Source of the DNA: Armatimonadota bacterium
GTDB taxonomy: Bacteria > Armatimonadota > Zipacnadia > Zipacnadales > FEN-943
Reading direction: 5' to 3'
Assembly: GCA_026419655.1 (NCBI GenBank)
Contig: JANZZA010000195.1
Span: 1 to 19,636, forward strand
DNA: 19,636 nt
A program made the translations under genes and the position numbers. Positions 1-7,092 of this stretch are shown here, piece after piece; position 1 is the first letter of the stretch, and every line of letters begins with the position of its first letter. The notes under the pieces were generated by a model that was not told the DNA's origin, searched no databases, and worked only from the letters and a program-made list of their open reading frames with translations.

Positions 1-2
1 TG

Positions 3-818
3 TACGTCCACTGCGACTTCGACACTTTCGTCAAGGCCGTGGACATCCTCGGCGGCGTTGATATCGAGGTCCCTGACGTCGAAGGCCGTGGACGCGGGAT
101 GAACTACGACGACAACTGGGGGAATCTGCATATCCACCTCAAGCCCGGCTGGCAGCACCTCGATGGCTACCAGGCGATGGGCTTCGTGCGTTATCGTCAC
201 GGCGACAGCGACATAATGCGCTCCCGGCGCCAGCAGCAGTTTGTACGGGCTGTGCTGGAACAAAAGGTTAAAGTGCAGAACCTGCCAGCGCTCCTGCGGG
301 CCGGCAGCTACGTCCTGCGGCGTCTCGACACAAATGTCTCGTGGCGCGACGCCGTGGACTTCCTGCGCGTGGCCAAGTCAATGACTGCGACTGACCTGAT
401 GACCGAGACTTTGCCGGTGCGAGACACACGAATAGGAGGCGTTTATTACGCCGAATTGATTGAAGACAAATTTCATGAGCTGATGGAGCAGGTGGAAAAC
501 CACCTGAGCGGGGCACTTATAAACCAGCCACCAGTGGTGGTGCTGAACGGATCAAGCCTCCGCGGGGCAGCGTCGGCGGCTGCAAAGCGCCTGGAGCGCC
601 ACGGCTGGACTATCGCGCGGATAGGCAACGCCGACGCCACGAATGTTCCGCGCTGCCGCATCGAATACCCCGAGGGCAACCGTGACCTGGCCGAAAAGCT
701 TGCCTACGACCTGGGTCAGCGCGACGTCGAGGTCGTACAGTCGCAGCCGGGGCAGACAGAGATTCGAGTGATCATTGGCCAGGATTTTCCCGGCTACAAC
801 AGCCACCAGGGAGGTTGA
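3..818 (+). CDS. LCP (LytR-CpsA-Psr) family glycopolymer ligase, 5' end outside window
   Basis: The frame is open to the left edge (first full codon at 3), so the N-terminal membrane anchor and the start of the catalytic domain are missing; an internal GTG at 39 is not the true start. What remains is the end of the LCP domain, with the stretch FVRYRHGDSDIMRSRRQQQF matching the family signature. Its Arg and Asp residues bind the pyrophosphate of polyprenyl-linked substrates. About 155 residues after the GTG a LytR_C-type domain begins (PPVVVLNGSS to IIGQDF). LCP proteins transfer polyprenyl-phosphate-linked glycopolymers to peptidoglycan or surface proteins outside the membrane. The stop overlaps the start region of rsfS; LCP next to rsfS is a familiar order in Firmicutes. 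Family assignment is firm, substrate unknown. Confidence 0.88.
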   Translation, partial: YVHCDFDTFVKAVDILGGVDIEVPDVEGRGRGMNYDDNWGNLHIHLKPGWQHLDGYQAMGFVRYRHGDSDIMRSRRQQQFVRAVLEQKVKVQNLPALLRAGSYVLRRLDTNVSWRDAVDFLRVAKSMTATDLMTETLPVRDTRIGGVYYAELIEDKFHELMEQVENHLSGALINQPPVVVLNGSSLRGAASAAAKRLERHGWTIARIGNADATNVPRCRIEYPEGNRDLAEKLAYDLGQRDVEVVQSQPGQTEIRVIIGQDFPGYNSHQGG

Positions 819-1195
819 GGACAGTCTTGGACGCCCGGGAGCGCGCCTATGGGCTGGCGCGAGCCGCTCTTAAACGCCGCGCCACGAACGTAGTCATACT
901 CGACGTAAGAAAACTCACGTCCATTTGCGACTACTTTGTCCTTTGCACCGGCCGGTCAACAATCCATGTGGGAGCGGTGGCAGACGAGATGGTGGAAGCC
1001 TTGTCAGAGCACGGAGTGCAACCCGGGCATATAGAGGGTCGCCGCGAAGCTCGCTGGGTGCTGCTGGACTACCTGAGCGTGGTCGCGCACGTCTTCACGC
1101 AAGAAGCGCGCGAGTACTATGGCTTGGAGCGCCTGTGGGCCGACGCACCGCGCGAGGAAATAACTGACAATGCCCCCTTATCTCAGGAAAAATAA
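815..1195 (+). CDS. rsfS: Ribosomal silencing factor RsfS (Iojap family)
   Basis: The product is 126 residues, normal for RsfS, which binds ribosomal protein uL14 and blocks joining of the 30S and 50S subunits when nutrients are short. The family core is clear: VVILDVRKLTSICDYFVLCTG, then HIEGRREARWVLLDYLSVVAHVF and the terminal REYYGLERLWADA. The TTG at 815 overlaps the LCP stop (TTGA) but lies directly against the Shine-Dalgarno GGAGG at 810-814. A second in-frame TTG at 827 has better spacing and may be the real start, giving 122 residues. The overlap with the upstream LCP gene implies translational coupling. The C-terminal tail after LWADAPREE is not conserved in the family. Confidence 0.93.
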   Translation: MRTVLDARERAYGLARAALKRRATNVVILDVRKLTSICDYFVLCTGRSTIHVGAVADEMVEALSEHGVQPGHIEGRREARWVLLDYLSVVAHVFTQEAREYYGLERLWADAPREEITDNAPLSQEK

Positions 1196-1233
1196 CACAG
1201 CAGCCTACCTGGATTACCGAGAGGTCTGAAGTC

Positions 1234-1890
1234 GTGGCAGAAGAGCACACAGGACTGAGTGATGAAGAATTCGAGAAGCTCTACGACGATGCCCGCCTGG
1301 CGCTGCACGTCAAGCGCACAGAGGAGGCCTTGGAGATTGCCCAGCGCCTGGTTGGGGCCAGGCCAACGAGCACCACTGCCCACGAACTGCTCGGGGACGT
1401 GAAGGCGGCTCTCGGTCAGCTCGAAGAGGCCGAGCAAGAGTACAGGCTGGCGGCCGAGCTGGAGCCCGCCAACGCCGATGCGCACCGCAAACTGGGCGCA
1501 GTGGTGCTCCAGCGCAAGAGCGCCGAGTTCCAGCAGCGGATGCTGGAAATGCAACTGGAAGACCGCACGCTCCGCGGGGCCCCGCACCCTGAAGCCGAAG
1601 GCGCAGCGGTACGGTCTGGGCTTTTCCCGGGCCTGGGCCAACTCTACAACGGAGACTACGAAAAGGGAGCAGCGCTGGCAGCCGGTGGCATGATTACCCT
1701 GGGCCTGGCCGTCAATGGAGTCTTTGGCTTGATAAGCCCCGAAACCGGCCACGGCCGTGAAGTCTTTTACTTAGTTCTCGGCGGCATCGGTTATTTGGCT
1801 ATCTACGTCTATTCTATCTGGGACGCCATACGCACAGCCCGGGAGCATCAGCGCATGAGGGATCTTTACCGGCCCACTGAAAAACCCTAG
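1234..1890 (+). CDS. TPR protein with C-terminal two-helix membrane domain (TM2-like)
   Basis: A GTG start has GAGG at 1221-1224, nine bases upstream. The 218-residue product has an acidic helical N-terminal half with at least one tetratricopeptide-like unit (about residues 47-80, HELLGDVKAALGQLEEAEQEY and on). Then comes the motif PGLGQLYNGDYEKG (132-145) and two hydrophobic segments (about 146-167 and 177-196), ending in a basic cytoplasmic tail. The PGLGQLYNG motif before a helix pair is typical of TM2-like and related small membrane domains. No enzymatic motif is visible. It lies 38 bp after rsfS and 9 bp before the DUF3343 gene, probably in one transcript. A scaffold role at the membrane is a guess; the exact function is unknown. 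Confidence 0.75.
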   Translation: MAEEHTGLSDEEFEKLYDDARLALHVKRTEEALEIAQRLVGARPTSTTAHELLGDVKAALGQLEEAEQEYRLAAELEPANADAHRKLGAVVLQRKSAEFQQRMLEMQLEDRTLRGAPHPEAEGAAVRSGLFPGLGQLYNGDYEKGAALAAGGMITLGLAVNGVFGLISPETGHGREVFYLVLGGIGYLAIYVYSIWDAIRTAREHQRMRDLYRPTEKP

Positions 1891-1899
1891 CTGCGGTAA

Positions 1900-2205
1900 A
1901 TGCGATCCAGCCAAACTTACGACCCCATGCCGTACCTTTTGTTGACTTACGACCGCACCACCGAGGCCATAGAAGCCGCCATGCTCCTGGAAGAAGCAGG
2001 ACTGACGGAGGCTGTCCTGGTGCCGCGGCCGAGGTCACTGGTTGCTGGCTGTGGGGTTGCTTTGCGCGTGCCACGCCAGGATGCCGTGCGAGCAGCCGAA
2101 ATACTGCTGCGGGGCGGCAGGCTGGGAAACCCTTACCTGGGTGACCCGCGAAAGGGCTGGGACCCGGTCTCTCCAAGCGAGCTGATAGCAGCAACTGACA
2201 CCTGA
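1900..2205 (+). CDS. DUF3343 family protein, putative sulfur/selenium carrier
   Basis: This is a small protein of 101 residues from the ATG at 1900, or 92 from the ATG at 1927. The shorter form fits the family better, because these proteins begin a few residues before the first strand (PYLLLTYDRTTEAIEAAMLL). The diagnostic motif is VPRPRSLVAGCGVALRV (41-57 in the longer form) with Cys51-Gly52 after the Pro-Arg pair. DUF3343 members are annotated as putative Se/S carriers and commonly neighbour the cysteine desulfurase type found downstream here, which supports sulfur or selenium transfer via the single cysteine. That role is inferred from family and context, not shown biochemically. The Shine-Dalgarno sequence is weak for both starts, so coupling to the upstream gene is likely. 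Confidence 0.8.
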   Translation: MRSSQTYDPMPYLLLTYDRTTEAIEAAMLLEEAGLTEAVLVPRPRSLVAGCGVALRVPRQDAVRAAEILLRGGRLGNPYLGDPRKGWDPVSPSELIAATDT

Positions 2206-2208
2206 TCA

Positions 2209-2339
2209 TAGGAGAGTGTTGCAATAGTCGCTGTGCGGCTTCGCTGCCTTGCTTGAGCGCAAAAGGTCCCCCGCACCGAGTTGTAGAACTTCGTCGCTCT
2301 ACATCGGCGAAGCTCAGCTTTTGCGACAGTCTCCCTAGG
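2209..2339 (+). repeat. Inverted-repeat element copy A (~130 bp), MITE-like or structured RNA
   Basis: The element fills the gap between the DUF3343 gene and the desulfurase. Its left arm GGAGAGTGTTGCAATAG (2211-2227) pairs with the right arm CTTTTGCGACAGTCTCC (2318-2334): 14 Watson-Crick pairs, one U-G and two mismatches. TAGG flanks both ends (2209-2212, 2336-2339). Inside are CGCAAAAG (2258-2265), which can pair with the right arm instead, and the hairpin CTTCGTCG/CGGCGAAG (2289-2296, 2305-2312). A second copy lies at 3609-3739 with the same length and collinear blocks: TGTTGCAA, CCCCCGC, GG(C/T)GAA and TTTTGCnnCAGTCTCCC. The size and terminal arms suit a non-autonomous transposable element; a repeated regulatory RNA is the alternative. 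No protein is encoded. Confidence 0.6.
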
Positions 2340-2366
2340 TTATATCCAGGCATCGAGGTGGCTCTT

Positions 2367-3575
2367 ATGGAAACTGGCCAGCACGATAATCCAACAGTAC
2401 CTGCCCATGGCCGGCAGGTAATTTATCTTGACAATGCCGCAACCAGCTTCCCCAAGCCAGCGCAAGTAGCCGAAGCCGTCAGTGAAAACATCGCCACGGT
2501 GGCAGGCAGTGCGGGCCGGGGCACTCATACCTTTGCCGTGGCTGCTTCCCAACTGCTCTACGAAGTTCGCCGCGCTATGAGCGACCTGCTGGGCACCCGA
2601 GAACCCACACGCTGGGCCATTACCTTCAACGCCACCGACGCCATAAACATGGCCCTGAAAGGGTTTATTAAGCCAGGCGACCACGTGCTCACTACGTCCA
2701 TAGAGCATAATGCGGTCGCTCGGACGTTGCGCTACTTGGAGAAAAACCGAGGGGCCACGCTGACAAAGCTCCCCCACGTGCCCGGCATCGGCGCCAGCCC
2801 TGCCGACCTGCCGCGTTTCCTCACGCCAAAGACACGTCTGCTGGTCATGGTGCATGCTAGCAACGTGACGGGGGAAATAGTGCCAGTGCGCGAGATGGCA
2901 GCGGCGGCCCACGCCCACGGCCTGCCGGTACTGGTGGATGCCAGCCAGTCGGCAGGAGCGCTGCCCCTGGAGATTGACGAGTGGGGCCTGGATATGGTGG
3001 CCGTGACTGGGCACAAGGGTCTGTTAGGGCCTCAGGGTACCGGAGCCCTCTATGTGCGGCCAGGCCTCGAAATCGAGCCTCTTCGCCACGGCGGAACAGG
3101 CAGCTTCTCGGAGAGTGATACACACCCCGACGGCTGGCCCGAAACCATGGAGAGCGGCACGATGAACGGTCCGGGCTGCGCGGGATTGCTGGCGGCCCTC
3201 CGGTGGATTTCCGCACGCACTGTTGCAGCCATACGAAGCCATGAAGTGCAGATGATGCAATATTTGCTGGACGCCTTTGCGGAAATCCCGGGGGTAGAAA
3301 TCTACGGTACCAGAAGGGCGGACATGCGGGCAGGGCTGGTTTGCATCAACGTGGCCGACCTGGACCCCGCCCACGTAGCGCACGAGCTAGAACAGCACCT
3401 GATACTCACCCGCGCAGGGCTGCACTGCGCCGCCTGGGCGCACCAGGCCCAGCATACGATCAACCGTGGTGCCGTGCGTTTTAGCGTGGGCCCCTTCACT
3501 TCGCTCGACGACGTGGAGGCAGCAGCCCGGCGCGTTGCGGAAATCGCCAGGTCTGCGGCCACCTTCGGAGCATAG
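2367..3575 (+). CDS. PLP-dependent cysteine desulfurase (class V aminotransferase family, DUF3343-associated type)
   Basis: The enzyme removes sulfur (or selenium) from cysteine (or selenocysteine), forming alanine and a persulfide on its own cysteine. The ATG at 2367 has a strong Shine-Dalgarno GAGGTG at 2355-2360, so it is preferred over the frame extension to a TTG at 2253, which would run through repeat A. The 402-residue product has YLDNAATSFPKP (20-31), PLP-contacting DASQSAG (191-197), Schiff-base Lys217 in VTGHKGLLGPQGTG and the persulfide Cys354 in RAGLHCAAWAH. The short conserved loop around Cys354 and the DUF3343 neighbour match the subfamily annotated as cysteine desulfurase family (EF2568 type) rather than IscS or SufS. 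No scaffold such as IscU or SufU is adjacent, so a special sulfur or selenium donor role is plausible. Confidence 0.9.
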   Translation: METGQHDNPTVPAHGRQVIYLDNAATSFPKPAQVAEAVSENIATVAGSAGRGTHTFAVAASQLLYEVRRAMSDLLGTREPTRWAITFNATDAINMALKGFIKPGDHVLTTSIEHNAVARTLRYLEKNRGATLTKLPHVPGIGASPADLPRFLTPKTRLLVMVHASNVTGEIVPVREMAAAAHAHGLPVLVDASQSAGALPLEIDEWGLDMVAVTGHKGLLGPQGTGALYVRPGLEIEPLRHGGTGSFSESDTHPDGWPETMESGTMNGPGCAGLLAALRWISARTVAAIRSHEVQMMQYLLDAFAEIPGVEIYGTRRADMRAGLVCINVADLDPAHVAHELEQHLILTRAGLHCAAWAHQAQHTINRGAVRFSVGPFTSLDDVEAAARRVAEIARSAATFGA

Positions 3576-3608
3576 GGCTACCGCCCAAAACGACCTGAGT
3601 CCTCTCCT

Positions 3609-3739
3609 TAGTTAACTGTTGCAAAACTCGCCTCGACGTTGTTGCCGGTCCGTTTCCGACACAACTTTGCCCCCGCCAGTCACACTGCCTGAGCTCCTGC
3701 CGCTGGTGAAATACGGGTTTTGCAGCAGTCTCCCACTAG
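3609..3739 (+). repeat. Inverted-repeat element copy B (~130 bp)
   Basis: It lies between the convergent desulfurase and dehydratase genes. The left arm CTGTTGCAAAACTCG (3616-3630) and right arm CGGGTTTTGCAGCAG (3714-3728) can form 15 base pairs, two of them U-G, around an 83-nt interior. It is homologous to copy A at 2209-2339: the span from TAG to TAG is 131 versus 130 bp, CCCCCGC sits 53 versus 51 bases from TGTTGC, and GGTGAA sits 13 bases before TTTTGC in both. The right arms share CAGTCTCCC followed by a nearby TAG. The right end abuts the dehydratase stop codon. Both copies have the same orientation, so they form a direct-repeat pair around the desulfurase gene. Confidence 0.6.
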
Positions 3740-3740
3740 A

Positions 3741-4748
3741 CTACACGCGCTCCGAATACCAGCGACTGAGGAAGTCTTGGGCCTTAGCCACCATGTACTC
3801 AAGCCAGTCGCGGTTCTCCACGTACCAGGCCACGGTGTCGCGCAAGCCCTGCTCCCACGGAATCAGGGGCTGCCAGCCCAGGTCCGCGAGCTTCCGCCCG
3901 TCGAGGGCATAGCGAAAATCGTGGCCGGGCCGGTCGGCGACGAAGTGAATGAGAGATTCGGGTTTTTCGAGAAGCTGAAGGATGGCCCGCGCGACCTCTA
4001 TGTTGGCGTGCTCATTGTCACCGGGGATGTTGTAAGCCTGCCCAGCCTGGCCTCTGTCCATAAGTAGCTTCAGCGCACGACAACAGTCCTCGACGTGCAG
4101 AAAATCCCTGCGCTGCTGGCCGTCGCCGTATAGTGGTAGGGGCTGGTCGTTAAGCGCCCTCCATACGAGGACAGGTATGAGCTTCTCAGGAAACTGGTAG
4201 GGGCCATAGTTGTTCGTTGGGCGGGCAACAACCACGTTCAGGCCGTAGGTCTCGAAAAAGGCGCGGGCAAGACAATCCCCAGCAGCCTTCGAGGCCTGGT
4301 AGGGGCCGCGTGGATTTAGCGGCGCGTCTTCAGAGAACTTTTGTCCTTCTGCTGCTACGCCATAAACCTCGTCAGTGGAGACGAAAAGCACGCGCCCAAC
4401 GCGAGCATCTTTGGCCGCAATCAGCAGTTGGGCCGCCCCGTCGGCGTTGGCTCGCCACGTCGTCCACGGGTCCAGAATGGCACGGTCGTTGTGGCTCTCC
4501 GCGGCGAGATGGTAGACCTGGTCTGCGCCCTCCAAGGCAGCCCTTAGCGCTTCAGCATCCGTGACGTCGCCCTGGACGACCTCGAGCCGGTCGTCTGCGA
4601 GCACGTCGGCCAGATTTCGCAGGTCTCCGGCGTAGGTGAAGGCGTCGAACACGCGCACACGCAGGTCAGGGGCACCATCGCGCAAAAGCATCCGCACGAG
4701 ATTGCAGCCGATGAACCCGCAACCGCCGGTCACCACCACCAAGGGCAT
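3741..4748 (-). CDS. rfbB: dTDP-glucose 4,6-dehydratase (SDR family)
   Basis: The 335-residue product has the usual length for RfbB/RmlB, which converts dTDP-glucose to dTDP-4-keto-6-deoxyglucose, the branch point to rhamnose and other deoxysugars. The NAD-binding GGCGFIG lies at 8-14, the catalytic Thr125-Asp126-Glu127 in VSTDEVYG, and the Tyr150/Lys154 pair in YQASK. The family segments NNYGPYQFPEKLIP and GDGQQRRDFLHVEDCCRA are present, which favours this enzyme over UDP-glucose epimerase or other extended SDRs. It starts 41 bp after nrdJ on the same strand. No rmlA, rmlC or rmlD is in the window. The product may feed the glycan locus beyond gyrB, but this is inference. Confidence 0.9.
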   Translation of the reverse strand: MPLVVVTGGCGFIGCNLVRMLLRDGAPDLRVRVFDAFTYAGDLRNLADVLADDRLEVVQGDVTDAEALRAALEGADQVYHLAAESHNDRAILDPWTTWRANADGAAQLLIAAKDARVGRVLFVSTDEVYGVAAEGQKFSEDAPLNPRGPYQASKAAGDCLARAFFETYGLNVVVARPTNNYGPYQFPEKLIPVLVWRALNDQPLPLYGDGQQRRDFLHVEDCCRALKLLMDRGQAGQAYNIPGDNEHANIEVARAILQLLEKPESLIHFVADRPGHDFRYALDGRKLADLGWQPLIPWEQGLRDTVAWYVENRDWLEYMVAKAQDFLSRWYSERV

Positions 4749-4789
4749 AGCAGTGTCATCTCCACGCTAGCAAGTCCGCGGCGCGTCCG

Positions 4790-7030
4790 TCATGCACACT
4801 TGGAGTAGCCGCAGTCGCGGCAAACCAGGCAGCCGTCTTCCAGATACATGGCGCCGCCGCAGTCCGGGCAGGCGCCTGCGCCTACCGGCTTTTCGCCCGC
4901 GTCGAAGCCCAGCTTGAGCTGGCCGGCTTCAGCGTTTATGGCGCGCTGGAGGGCCTTGCCGAAGGCATCGGCGCAGGAAAGGATTTTGCCGCCCCCCGGC
5001 TCCCAGGTTGGCTGGTGGCATGAAATGCCAATGAGCTGCTTGATAACATGCTCCGCTGGAATGCCTGACCGCAGGGCCAGAGAAATCATGCGCGCCAGGG
5101 CCTCGGTCTGCGAAGCGGCACACCCCCCGGCTTTGCCCATGTTACCGAAAACCTCAAAGGCTCCACGCTCATCAAAGTTTATGGTGATATAAAGTTTGCC
5201 GCAGCCAGTCGGCATGACGCGGGTTTGACCCTGGACAACCTCGGGGCGTGGACGCGGCTCCACGCCGTAAGGCGCGCGGCGGGCTTTCTCGGTCCTGCCC
5301 GTGGTGAGCACCTGCTCGCGCCGGCAACCGTCCCGGTAAACCGTAATCCCCTTGCAGCCAAGCTTGTACGCCAACCAGTAAGCCTGGGCTACCTCGTCTC
5401 GTGTGGCCTCATTGCGGAAATTGATGGTCTTGGACACTGCATTATCTGTGTGGCACTGGAAGGCTGCCTGGATTCGCACGTGCTGCTCAGGGCTTATCTC
5501 GTGAGCAGTGACGAAAAGATCGCGCAAGTCTTCCGGTGCTTCGGCCAATGGGCGCACCGTGCCGTGTTCGGCCACAGCGGCCATTAGCTCGTCTGAGTAA
5601 ATGCCTCTCTCTCTAGCTGCCTGCTCGAACAGAGGGTTTACCTCGACAAGCGTTTCGCCGCTAAGCACGTGACGTTTGAAGGCCACGGCGAATAGCGGCT
5701 CAATGCCGGAAGAGCAGCCGGCAATGATTGAAATGGTGCCCGTAGGAGCAATGGTTGTACACGTGGCGTTGCGGACTTTGAGGCCGCGGTCGGCCCAAAC
5801 ACTATCCTTCCAGTTAGGAAATACGCCGCGTTCTTCGGCAAGTTCTGCCGACGCTGCCCGGGCCTCTTGCTGGATGAAACCCATCACCTCTCCGGCAATC
5901 TCAACGGCTCGCTCACTATCATAAGGAACACCAAGGAGTATGAGCATGTCTGCAAAGCCCATTACGCCCAGGCCGATTTTGCGATTGCCCAGGGTCATTT
6001 GGGCTATCTGGGGCAAAGGAAATTTGTTCATATCAATAACGTCGTCCAGGAAGCGGACGGCAAGGCGAACAGTGGCGCCAAGTTTGTCCCAGTCAATGGT
6101 GGCCGAGCCGATAGGCCCCTGCGTCATACGAGCGAGGTTGATGGAGCCGAGATTGCATGACTCATACGGCAGTAGGGGCTGCTCACCACAGGGATTGGTG
6201 CTCTCAATCTCCCCCAGTTTTGGAGTTGGATTGTCGCGATTGATGCGGTCAAGAAAAATCATGCCCGGCTCGCCGGATTCCCAGGCACAGTCCACAATGA
6301 GGTCAAAAACCTCACGAGCACGGAGCGTACGGACGGTTTCGCCGTTTCGCGGATTGATAAGTGGGTACTCTGCATCGGCCTCGACAGCCTTCATGAAGCT
6401 ATCCGTGGCGGCGACAGAAATATTGAAGTTCGTCAGCTTCGTTTCATCGCGCTTGGCTGTGATGAATTCGAGAATGTCGGGATGGTCAACGCGCAGGACA
6501 GCCATATTCGCGCCGCGACGTGTACCGCCCTGTTTGATAGCGTCGGTGGCCGCATCGAATACCGTCATGAAGGAAACCGGCCCGGAAGACACTCCTTTGG
6601 TGGAAGAAACAATGTCGTCCTTGGGGCGCAGCCGCGAAAAGGAAAAACCTGTCCCGCCCCCAGACTTGTGAATGAGGGCCGTGTTCTTTACCGCCTCAAA
6701 TATGCTCTCAATGGAGTCGTCTACGGGCAGGACAAAACACGCCGACAGTTGCTGGAACTCCCGCCCAGCGTTCATGAGGGTGGGACTGTTAGGAAGAAAT
6801 TCCAATGAAACCATGGCGTCGTAGAAACGACTGGCCCATTCGTCCACCTGAGCCTGCGACGCGCCGTAGTTGGCCTCCGCGGAGGCGATGTTGGCAGCCA
6901 CCCGCCAGAACATGCTCTCTGCGTCCTCAACCGGGTGGCCGTCGTCGCCCTTGATCAAATAGCGCCGCGCCAGCACCCGCCGCGCATTCTCGGTAAGGTC
7001 AGCTCTTTTGCGATTACCCCCGGTGGCCAT
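4790..7030 (-). CDS. nrdJ: Class II (adenosylcobalamin-dependent) ribonucleoside-diphosphate reductase
   Basis: It makes deoxyribonucleotides with an adenosylcobalamin-derived thiyl radical and so works with or without oxygen. The ATG at 7030 gives 746 residues, usual for NrdJ; an in-frame GTG at 7045 would add five residues, and neither has a clear Shine-Dalgarno. Visible landmarks are FLPNSPTLMNAG, the active-site pair Cys98 (QLSACFVLP) and Cys292 (YESCNLGS), the radical Cys281 and Glu283 in NPCGEQPL, and the phosphate-binding segment APTGTISIIAGCSSGIEP. The tail holds a TSCPD-type domain and a Cys-rich end (CPDCGG, CLVCRDCGYSKC) that probably re-reduces the active site. No cobalamin riboswitch fits in the 62-bp gap to gyrA, so it is probably cotranscribed with gyrA. 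Confidence 0.96.
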   Translation of the reverse strand: MATGGNRKRADLTENARRVLARRYLIKGDDGHPVEDAESMFWRVAANIASAEANYGASQAQVDEWASRFYDAMVSLEFLPNSPTLMNAGREFQQLSACFVLPVDDSIESIFEAVKNTALIHKSGGGTGFSFSRLRPKDDIVSSTKGVSSGPVSFMTVFDAATDAIKQGGTRRGANMAVLRVDHPDILEFITAKRDETKLTNFNISVAATDSFMKAVEADAEYPLINPRNGETVRTLRAREVFDLIVDCAWESGEPGMIFLDRINRDNPTPKLGEIESTNPCGEQPLLPYESCNLGSINLARMTQGPIGSATIDWDKLGATVRLAVRFLDDVIDMNKFPLPQIAQMTLGNRKIGLGVMGFADMLILLGVPYDSERAVEIAGEVMGFIQQEARAASAELAEERGVFPNWKDSVWADRGLKVRNATCTTIAPTGTISIIAGCSSGIEPLFAVAFKRHVLSGETLVEVNPLFEQAARERGIYSDELMAAVAEHGTVRPLAEAPEDLRDLFVTAHEISPEQHVRIQAAFQCHTDNAVSKTINFRNEATRDEVAQAYWLAYKLGCKGITVYRDGCRREQVLTTGRTEKARRAPYGVEPRPRPEVVQGQTRVMPTGCGKLYITINFDERGAFEVFGNMGKAGGCAASQTEALARMISLALRSGIPAEHVIKQLIGISCHQPTWEPGGGKILSCADAFGKALQRAINAEAGQLKLGFDAGEKPVGAGACPDCGGAMYLEDGCLVCRDCGYSKCA

Positions 7031-7092
7031 AACTATGCACCACACAACACAGAGTTGCCTTCCGCCACCCCTCTAGCGTTGTCAGCCGAACA

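Noticed and set aside
2211..2334. tRNA or tRNA-Sec-like gene in the gap before the desulfurase
   Set aside because: There is no acceptor/T-loop pair (GTTCRANNC) and no anticodon arm; the pairing is that of an end-to-end inverted repeat.
2253..2366. In-frame extension of the desulfurase to a TTG at 2253
   Set aside because: It translates repeat element A, shows no similarity to the family N-terminus and lacks a ribosome site, while ATG 2367 has GAGGTG six bases upstream.
3576..3587. GGGC-TACC-GCCC hairpin as terminator of the desulfurase
   Set aside because: The stem is only 4 bp and is followed by AAAAC, not by a T run on the plus strand.
5940..6671. Long plus-strand open frame antisense to nrdJ (243 codons)
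   Set aside because: It lies entirely inside nrdJ, its product is low-complexity Arg/Ser-rich, and it arises from GC-rich third positions of the real gene.
7031..7092. Cobalamin riboswitch before nrdJ
   Set aside because: The gap to gyrA is 62 bp, too short for this riboswitch, and it shows no B12-box-like sequence.
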